Of a stretch of DNA of 64,000 bases, positions 24,396 through 33,943 are shown one piece after another (position 1 is the stretch's first letter; every line of letters begins with the position of its first letter). The notes under the pieces are model-generated. The model was given only the letters and a program-made list of their open reading frames with translations, did not search any database and was not told where the DNA came from. The position numbers and the translations under genes were made by a program. The DNA lies in assembly GCF_009870125.1 (NCBI RefSeq), contig NC_046683.1, positions 43,043,869-43,107,868 on the forward strand. Direction: 5' to 3'. The DNA is from Drosophila pseudoobscura. Taxonomy: Eukaryota; Arthropoda; Insecta; Diptera; Drosophilidae.

Positions 24396-27300
24396 CTATG
24401 TGTGTATGGATAGGGATCTATACGGGATACGGCCTTGTTAAAACTTTTTGAAGACAAGCGACGTGATAACTCACAGCAAGACATCAATCGATTCGTCACC
24501 GTCCCAGGCAATCAGCCAGCAGAACTAACCCAACAGATCCGACTCGACTCGACTCGACTTGACTCGACTCGACTCTGCCCGGTGGCCGCCCTCGGGGCCT
24601 TAAAATATTATTCATAATTCCATAAATTTAAAGGCCCCAAGGAGGAGAGCGAGTGGCAGTGAGCAGTAGCCGCAGAAATGGTAGCCCCTGTTCGGGCCAC
24701 GCGCCTGCGCGTTTGTCATATGCAAAAGGGACGGGCAGGACGGGCAGGACGGGGGAGACGGACACGGACACGGAGACCCTTGGACCAGCGCTCCTCTTTG
24801 TACGCCTGCTCCGCTACATTAAGCTTAATGAACGTGTTCGGCTGTATTGGTGGATGGTGGATTGAAGATGGAAGATGGAAGATGGTGGATGGTGGACAGG
24901 GACGGGCTGGTGCTGAGGCTGGTGCCGTGGCTGGTGTCTCTGTCACTTGTCGGTTTAGCGTTCTGGCCTGTTCTGGCCACTGCAGGGCCCTGTGTCCAGG
25001 CCCTGGGACACCGATGGCCAAAAGTCGCAGTGATTACCGAGAAGCGACGCTCGAACCGCATTAGCGTAGAAATATTTAATTAATGGTAATTTATGTGCAC
25101 GTAAATTGTGCAAAGTGCGACGGAAGCTTCGGGTTGAAGGCAGTCGGGCAGAGGCCCCGAGCAGCCAAGGAGCCGCAGTGGCCCGCAGTGCCACTCGCAC
25201 TGGGAAGGGAAGTGTGCCCCCCCGCTGTTTCTAGTTAACATTGGAAATTTGAAAGGTTAATAGGGTTTTTTTTGGCCGACGCGTCGGTGTCAGTAGTGCA
25301 ATTGCACTGGGTTAACTGTCATTGCGGACGGACCAGTAGCCGGCTAATGGAAGTGAGCAATCAATGTTGTAAATCAGCGAGGAGTCATCCGGGTAAAGGT
25401 GGTACCAGTTCCAAGACCTGGTCAGGTCTACTGTTGCACTGTGCTATTAGTCATCAGCAACGGCACTACAGTATTTGGGCGTTTCATTCCTACCACAAAA
25501 TGTTAACAAACAAATAATGAAAAAGCCCAACTTTGGAAGATAGCTTTTTCATTTGAATAGCCCTTAATTTACCGAAAAAACCTGAAAAATACAGAACGAT
25601 TGGATTTCGAGATATAAGCAGAAATATGACCTGCCAAAAAAGGAACTGGTTCTTAAGGTTGGGTTACGAAAGTGCATAACTCTGCGAATTGGCTGGGACT
25701 ATCTGTAACACATTTTTTCTTGCCAATAAATGAATTATTTATTGTTCATTTTCCAAATGATAAAATGTCAAAACCTTTCCTGTTGGTTTCTTATATGTAA
25801 ATCCGCTCAGGCAGTTGACGTTCTGGCGTTACGTTACCAAATTCCCGGGTAAAAAATTATCCCGTCAGCCAAGATTGGGCCAATATTCTGGGTATTTTTT
25901 AGATTTTCAATAGAGACTTTGAGGGAAAAATCATCTTTCTTATAGGAAATAACAGTAAAAGAAAACATGACTATAAAAATACCAAAAAATACCGAAAAAT
26001 GTAAGTTTTAATCCGAATTTTGTACTTTAAAACGCGTTCCCATCCAAGTTGATGAAATCATATGTAAATTGGTTAATTTAGTTGTCTGTCAATAAATTTA
26101 GAGACTAATGACTGGACATCAGTATATGGAAATCTGTTTTTATTGATTGTTAAAGTTTTTATGGCCCCGGAAATGCCCATACAATGGCAAGAATCTTACC
26201 TTTTAACCAATATCTGATCAGGATATGAATTGATATGAATATGAGATGGGGCACCAGCCCACTAAGGACCGATAATGACAGAATGGACCCTGAATGGACC
26301 CTTAAAGAACCCCAAACCGATTCCAATGCGAGTGGCAGTGACACTGAGGAATGCCATTGGATGTACCCAGTAGCCCGCTAAATATTTCGCCCCCCGCCCC
26401 GCCCCGCCGACTGGTACGAGTATGCAAATTTTCTAACTGCTACTGCAACGGCCATCTACAAGTCACCTTCCTCGCACTAAAAACTAATAAGATGTTGTAT
26501 CGTCATGTATGTATCTGCTCCTTGGTTATCCGTATCTGCGACTGCAACTGCGACTGCATTGGCCATGGCCAGAACTGAACCTCAGGCATCTACAGCAATT
26601 CGCAACTGCTGCTGTCCGCTGATAGCTTCTCATTTTATTTCACCTTGTCACGTGCTGTTTCTGTGTGTGTGTGTGTGAGAGTGTGGCAATTTCCAGCACA
26701 TCAGCAAAAAATATATCTGACTACCTACGCGGCGCTCTGTATCTGTGACTACAGCTGTAGCCAGGGGCGTAGGGGCCACAGAATGCTGGATAACTTTATC
26801 GGGCTAGTCAGCAGATGGATGCAGCATTCAGAGATAGCCAGTGCTGGAGCCCAGGATCCTTACCCAGAGCAACTTTTCCGACTACGCACCTGGTACACAC
26901 TCGTACGGGTCTAGCTGTATCTGTATCTGTATCTGTATCTTTTCGGGTGTATCTTTCGGTTGGGGGAAGCTGCTGGAGCTTTTTTCATTAAACGGTAATT
27001 TCACACCGCCGAGCCAGGAGGCAAGGAGCCAAGGAGCGCAGAGGCGGCAGGGGCGACAGGGGCGACAGGGAGGGAAGACTGGCTCAGTCGCGTACGCGCT
27101 TAGAATTTTTCGGACATTTATCGCCAGGGCTCCACCGTCGCGACGGCTGTCGTCGCATCGCATCGCATCGCGCCGCTCCTCCAATCTTCATCGCTGCCCA
27201 ATTACAAGCAAGTTAAAATCAAGTACGAGGCATTGATTAGTTGCATGACCAACCAGTGCCAAACCGGAGGGGACAGCCATCGATGGAGCCGCGGAGAAAA

Positions 27301-30148
27301 CAGAGAAAGATGGCAGAGCGGGCCGGCAGATGGCAGATGGCAGTTGCCAGTAGAGAGAGAGATTAAAATGTAATCTTTAGCGCCGCAGTCATATGAAACG
27401 TGTTCGATTAGGCTTCAGTTCGGCTCGGCCCGGTTCCGTTGGGTCCTCTGTTGGGTCTTCTGTTGGGTTGGGTTTGGCTTTGCGGACTGCCCGGCCAACC
27501 GCTGTGCCCGCGAGTAGGTGGTGGCGGTAGGACGTGGGCTCTAGCAGGACCCCCCTCTGGCCAGCGTAAGTGCTGAAATGTGTCCTACCTACGCGAGCTG
27601 GAATGGGAATGGGCTGGAATTGAATTTGCCAACGGATTTATAGTACCTACCAGTGTACATACATATGTATGTAAGAGTATGTATCTGCTAAGAAATTGTT
27701 TGATTATGTTAGGGTTTAAAGCTATTTGTTGTTTCCTCGATTGGGGGAATGAGTTTCATAATTCTTCCATAAAATAATGAAATAAATTAAAGGTACGACT
27801 TCTGTCATAGAGAACAGACCAGCTTGGAGAGTCCTGGGGAGAACTGCCCACAATTTCACATCGTGGCCACATTTGACATTTGCTACTTGGGCCCCTCCCT
27901 TCCAGCAAGCAGAAATATACTGGAGATGCTTCATTGGACTGTAATTATATTGGGTGAGGGGGAGGGGAACGGGCATTTATGGTTGCTTAATAACCGTAAA
28001 CAGATTTCGGGCCTGTCTTAGTAATGCTTTTCACTTGTTTACATTGCAGCTTAAAGGATTCAGGCCACATCCACTGCACTCCGCCTCCACCGCAACACAC
28101 AGACACCCTCCAGTCCCCGTCCCGCCCCCAGCTCTTGAGCAAAGCCTTATTCAATTTTGCAATTTTGCGTAAATGTAATTAAAATATCCTCTTGCCTTGC
28201 CGAAAGCTTAACCTGTGACTGTGAGGGAGTGCTACTACTGTGTGCGCGTGTGTGGCAAGAGTGGATGTCTGTGGCAAGTGTGACTTTCCCTGGCATTAGA
28301 TAAATTAAGGAGGGGGGGGGAACTCAGACAGACGCATTACACGCTCTTTTGCATATTGTGCAATGAGAGGGGCCGATGCGATGGTTCAAAGCAGTTGGCC
28401 GTGTCGCGTCGTCCGCTTTGGGCCAGGCCTGCGTTGGACTCTGTTTGTTTGTTTATTTGTTCATTTGCTTGCCTCGTTGCCCGCTTACTCTCGTGTGACC
28501 CTTGGCCCGGCCGGGGGCTGTCCGGGGACTGTCCGTGGACTGGCAAGTGCAGCAATCAAGGCGCACAAGCCGCTGACTCTGACTCTGACTCTGACTCTGA
28601 CTCTGCCCCTGTCTCTGCCTCTGCCTCGGTCAAAAACACGCACAACAGCGCAGCGGGCAAACAAACAAACAAACATAGCGCCAAACAGTGTGCGGGTGCA
28701 CAGTGGTTCAAAAAAAGAAAGTCAACAAATTTGGAATGTTTCATTTCACTGTTTATTATCGGGGACTTGGTCGAAACGGCTCGGTTCTGCGTGGGATGCC
28801 AAAGTCCTCCCTCAAGGAGTATTTTTCAAATGCCATCCGCCACTGTGGGGCTCTGCCAGCTCCTGCCTCGGCTTCTTGACAGTGATAACAATGCGGTGCG
28901 GGCAAGTGCTGCCCGGGGTCTGGACGCAGTATGGATGAACCTGCCAGGACTGGCAGGAATCTTCAGGCTCTGCACTGCTCTGCTCTGCTCTGCTCTGCTG
29001 ATGCGGCTCTAGTGTGTAATTTAATTGAACGGACATAACGGGACACACTGCTACAACATATACCTATACCTATACATACATATGTATGTGTGTGTCTGTG
29101 TGTGTGTGTGTGTATGTAGACAATGGGAAAGGGTCTGAATGGGGCTGGGGCAATGCTTCAGCCGAGTTGAGAGTCGAGTTCGTTTTGGGGCATCGTGTTG
29201 GGGACTAAAGAGGACTCTTTGCTTAATTGAAAGCAATTAAGTGGAAAATTGAAAACTTTGGCAGCCATAACGTTGACGTCTGACGTCGCCCCTGACACGC
29301 CTCCGCACGGAGTTGCACGCCCGCACAGTGGCATATACAATGCATTTGCATTTGATAGTCCCACCAACATTTTCGGGCTGAAGAGGCGAGTGGCGAAAAA
29401 AATGTGCAGTCACGTACGGGGCGACGGCGGCCGCGGTGGCGGAGGCGGAGGCGACGCTGACAAGGACAGCGGCGGCAACGCCATTTTGTACTCTGCTCTG
29501 CTCTGCTCTGCTACTGTCACTTTACATGCCACAACACACAATTGACAGCGCGGATATTTATGTAAATAATTTTTCATGTAGCTGGGCTGCAGGCAGTCAC
29601 CGAGCGACCGACCGAGCGACCGACCCAGCGACCGAGCGAGCGACAACAAAAGTGTGCACTTCTGTTGACGTGACCCGGACACACGAAAAAAGAAACCAGA
29701 TTATAAACGCAAATAAGTGAAAAAGACGCCCACACAAAAGGGTAAACGCCTGCACCCATCCATCTATTTCCCACCCCCAGGAACTTATCAGCCCCCCCAC
29801 TGAGGCCAGAGAGCAGAGCCCATTGCCATTGTCCAGCCAACAAAAAGGCTTAAGTGCAAAATGCATGGATTTCGGGAAAGCTGCTGTTCAGAATTCACTG
29901 CGGATACAGCAGATCGAACGACCCGAAATACATGTCTATAAGAAACGAAACACCTTCGGACTCCCCAATCGAGGCGAATATTAGGGGGGGAGTGGTCGTG
30001 CCCATAATGCCCACTAATTATAACACATTACAAATGCAATTAGGCGGCTACACAATTAAAAGTAACGAGCAGGAGAACTAATTATATATGCGATAAGTGT
30101 CCATAAACTATAAGCCATCCACAAATTGAAAGAATACGGCAGCAGGGA

Positions 30149-30190
30149 GTGTGGGCCAGTTGTGGGCCAGTTGTGGGCCAGTTGTGGGCA
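30149..30190. repeat. 11-bp minisatellite, four GTTGTGGGCCA-type units
   Basis: Four head-to-tail units of about 11 bp, with only the first and last slightly altered. GGGCCAGTTG is constant in the inner units. Confidence 0.9.
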
Positions 30191-33100
30191 GTGCATCCAG
30201 CATCCTCGCCGTCAAAGCGTAGTCGAAACTTTTGTCGGCCGTGGACCTGCACGAAATTGCTTTGCATCCCAAAGCCAGGAAATATGCTTAAAACGTGGCC
30301 AGTGATTTCAAATCGTCCTGCACACACACACACACACACACACATGCCAGCACATGCTAACACAAAATGTCATAGCACAGTTGACTGGACTAATTTGCCG
30401 GAAATGACGTTTTCGGTTATAGAGAACGGAAGTGAGGTTATCTATGCGAATTTTTGGACGATTTTAGGATGAGGAATGGGCATGAGGTGTGTGAATGTGT
30501 TGGGGGTGTGTAGCACGAAATATTTCAAGTCCTGGCACGATACGTTTTTCCAAAGTGACGCCTGCTAATTTAATTAATTTCCACCTGCCGTGGCCCCCGT
30601 CCACCGTCCACCGTCCTCCGTCCCATCCGCCTCTCAATCGGCAATACACGTAATTGAAACATTCCTTGACCAACAAAATAATAAAAGAGTCTCCAAATGG
30701 GGAAAAAGTTACTTCTGCCGCAATTATATGGCACGTCTCCACTAATTAATTACGCCTTTTGGTTCCACGTTCTGGGCTCCTGACGGCACTCCGGTCCTAG
30801 TTGCTACATTTGCCGCTGAGGCTTGGTGGCGGCTCATTGGGTGGACAAGTTTAAAATGTCCACGTTTAATTAAATATGGCCCGGGCCCGGTCCCAGTCCC
30901 GTGCCGTGCCTGGTCCCGGGTCCGGCTCTATAATTAATTTCGGCACTGCAATTTTCTTTAAGGCAAAGAATGCGGCACAAGAAAAATGAACTGGACAAAG
31001 CTGAACCAAATTAGAGCAAGACATCTGCACGGCTTGGTCCTGCGAGTGCGAGTGCGAGGAGGCTTCTCCGCTCAGCCTCTCTCGGGAGAGCGAGAACTCC
31101 AGCTTGGAGTCAGAGTCGTCGGTGGCCAGGGCATTAAAGTGTCAATATCCATTAGGCAGTCCTGATTGTTTAAGCTGCTTTACGCCAACTTCTTTGCTGA
31201 TTTTCTTTCTCTGGCCCAAGTTTCTTGACACGCTCTGTTCTCTCTCACTCCCCACTCCTCCCCCTCTTTCCCAGCCGCCCGCGCACTCTCTTTTGTCTGT
31301 GAAGTCTTTTATTGCCTGCAAAGCCAGGGCACAATGACTCCTTTTCTCGTTCTCTCCATTGTTTGTTCGTGTTGTTGCTGGGTTCATTGTTTCAAATAAG
31401 AAATGACTCGAATTGGTTAGAGCGAAATGGTTAGGAATGCAAATTAGTGTGGAGGGCAGTACGACAGCAGGATATGCGCGGGCGGGGAGAGTCGACGGGG
31501 AAAATGGATCAAATGATAGTATGACAAAAGCCCGAATGCCCTATGGCCATGCCATGCCATGAGACAGTCACATTTAAAACGACTCTAAGGTTATGAACTT
31601 TTCACAAAGAAAACCAAGAAAAATATGAAAGGATCCCAACATATTGGGTTCCATGAATGACAGAGAACATTATCCACTCCGGATTCGTTTACCTATGGAT
31701 ACTCTTATTCGACTGGTGACCCCACGCGACCCCAGCCCAACCCAACCCAATCAATCTGCAAAGTTAAAAAGAAATTACTACTGCTAATCTTTGTCATCTG
31801 CCGGCGTGCCTGATTTGTGATTACCTGTTCAGGCGAGAGCTTTTGTGTCAAAGAGAGAGCAACCGATTGGGAGAGCGAGTGAGCGTGGCAGCCACATGGA
31901 CGCAACGCTAATTAGCAATTACACAACCTCGCGGTATGTTCTACATCTATCTTTTGGATGGGTTTTGGGCTTTGGGTTTTCGGCTTTCGGCTTTGGGCTT
32001 GGCTTGGCTCCAGTCAGTCAAGCGGCAAGCCATTCGGTGATTTATATTTAAGCGAAAACTTTTAACTCTAACCAAAATCCCCTTGGCCATCCCGACGGAC
32101 TCCCATTTGTGTTGTTGCCTAGCGTTGGTTAGGTTATGTTGGCTGCGGCGCACAACCCCTAAAAGCTAAGCATTAGCTGCGTGGGCTGTCGAAACTTGTG
32201 GTTTCTTTCAATTAACCTTTCATCTATTTAACATGCATTATAAAATTAGACGCGCTCTCTTGGACCACAGCAGCAGGAGCAGCAATGCTCGTAGAAGGAT
32301 TAGAGCGAAAATTTGGGGGGTTTGGGGTTGGTCTGGCCCTAATGTATGCAAAACCGCAGCCTCAAGACATGACATTGTTCTTGGTAGCGGAACGGGGGTG
32401 GGCGTGGAGGGGGCGTTGGCGAAACGAAGGCCGCTAGCTCTGTTGATTATTTCCGAGCCACCACAGCGTATGCTTAACGACCAAACGAAAACAGCCAGAC
32501 ACAAAGCAGTGCTTGAAAAGTCTTTAACTTCATATATTTTACGGAAACAAATCTAATGAACAATTACTTGGTTTTCGCCGAAAATGTCCACCATGCTAAA
32601 AAACATTCAAAATCAATAAACACCGATTTCCGTATACTTTTGTCAAGGTAATAGTTTATAAATTTATAGAAAGTGTTGACTAATTTTACTAATTTACACA
32701 TACATTCATTAACTTAGATTTTCAATATTTTTGTGTTTTATTTTTGCTAAGTCATTTTTTTCTTTACTGTTGTCTCCAATAAAAAAGATAGTTCTTGATA
32801 AAAGTTTTTCCTCAAAGTCGCTCTTGCGTATTGAACAACAAAAAAAAATCATACAAAATTAGCCCAATCTCGGTTAACGGTATATTATTAAGCCGGGAAC
32901 GTAATGCCAGTAGTGTACGTGGATTTATAACAAAGTATAAGGATATGTTTTTACATTTATTCACTTGGAAAATAAACACTAAAATATTTAATTTATTAGT
33001 ATGAAAAAATGTTGTACAGATAGTTCCAGCCTATGTATATAATATTGATAATAAAACTATCACTAGTGTTTCTTTTATAAATAAATTTGTATTGTTTTTG

Positions 33101-33380
33101 AGTCTTAAGAAACGTAACTCTTGTACTATTAGGAGAGTAATAGTTAGTTTTATATATAAATATATAGTAGCTAAATAATGTAACTTTTGTATAATTCCAG
33201 TAAATTGATTGATTGAAATTGATTGAATTACATTATTTCTCATTATTCAGAAAAGCGGGAAATTCAAACACTTTTTGCCATTCACAATGTGCTGAACTGT
33301 TTTCAACGATCTGGCAGCACTGCAGAGTCTCTCTTCGTGGAAGTAATTTTCATCGCAACAATATCTTTTTTGTTTAAACC

Positions 33381-33840
33381 GTGTTTTAGACACAATTCAA
33401 TAAAAGAGAGTTCTTAAAATTAGCATATCTTGTAGGAAATTGATTAAATTATAGGCTAAAACTATGTGTTAAGAACTGAGACTCCCCATTAGCTAGTAAT
33501 ATTCAACCAAATATCAAAATCGTGGAATATGATTTCCGATCATTAACGGAGAGCGGGTAACCCATTGACGACCGTTGCATATTAGAATATTAGCGGAGCT
33601 TAGGTGAAAGATATCTTGTTAATTTGTTTTTTGAGGTAACGAAAATGATGAATATACATGGAACATTTACGACCAGTTTTAATTTCCGCGGTCTTACTCC
33701 AGATACTCAGCTGTTTAAATAGAGGACGTTTAGTGGGATAAGTACGTTTTCTTCTTCGGTATATTTCGGTATATTCTGAGGGCCAGTCGGTATATAAATC
33801 CGCCGTCACTAAATAGACGTGGCGCTGTCACTCACCCGCG
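33381..33840. repeat. Modular dispersed repeat, copy A (upstream of ERGIC3)
   Basis: This segment shares ordered blocks with two others in the window, at 55634-56050 and 62628-63095. The part from about 33388 (TAGACACAATT onward) aligns with 62892-63050. The block AGGTGAAAGATATCTTG at 33602-33618 is exact at 55649-55665. The end of the segment has GGTATATT motifs, a GGTATATTCTGAGG block, and a 24-bp block at 33814-33837 identical to 56024-56047. No coding capacity. It may be a non-autonomous transposon or a duplicated promoter region; family unknown to me. Confidence 0.7.
33757..33840 (+). promoter_or_regulatory. Probable ERGIC3 core promoter with GGTATATT motifs and GACGTGGC block
   Basis: Three GGTATAT motifs at 33758-33798 resemble fly core-promoter motif 6 (KTYRGTATWTTT), typical of TATA-less housekeeping promoters. 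They are followed by the 24-bp block 33814-33837, which includes GACGTGGCGCTGTCAC. The ERGIC3 ATG lies 107 nt past the end of that block. The Pdi gene has the same arrangement with 115 nt, which supports a role near the transcription start. The start site itself is inferred. Confidence 0.55.
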
Positions 33841-33886
33841 TTTCCCCTGCGGCCCCACAAACGAACACCACCGCCGCCACAAAATC

Positions 33887-33892
33887 ATGTAA
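33887..33892 (+). promoter_or_regulatory. Start-stop upstream ORF (ATGTAA) in the ERGIC3 leader
   Basis: An ATG followed at once by TAA lies 57 nt upstream of the ERGIC3 start codon, inside the probable leader. It is preceded by CAAAATC, a fair fly initiation context. Start-stop elements are known to stall initiating ribosomes and lower downstream translation. Whether the leader includes it depends on the unmapped start site. Confidence 0.4.
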
Positions 33893-33943
33893 ATCCCTTT
33901 GTTTACCTTTTAGATCGTTTTAACATTCGTTTTTGTGCACAAA

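Larger units (their letters stand above)
22981..33380. other. Gene-free DNA, repeats then AT-rich
   Basis: No supported gene. Contents: an AT-rich stretch at 23060-23370, an 18-base G run at 23788-23805, a 7-bp ATAGCGT minisatellite at 24361-24395, GACTC units at 24541-24575, TGTATC units near 26917-26940, GACTCT units at 28574-28605, CTCTG units at 28974-28999 and 29491-29511, an 11-bp minisatellite at 30149-30190 and (AC)n near 30320-30343. The segments 25,530-26,160 and 32,560-33,250 are AT-rich and may contain old degraded transposon sequence, but I cannot name a family. Confidence 0.5.

Noticed and set aside
23894-24511. 205-codon minus-strand open frame
   Set aside because: It crosses the ATAGCGT minisatellite, which produces the YTLYAIRYTLY-like stretch. 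No domain or plausible codon pattern was seen.
28356-29012. 218-codon plus-strand open frame
   Set aside because: Its middle is the GACTCT array (Ser-Asp repeats), and another frame is open over the same DNA. It is a composition artefact.
1-33380. CRISPR array, bacterial operon or phage content
   Set aside because: The repeats are head-to-tail micro- and minisatellites without spacers. All recognised genes are eukaryotic with introns.
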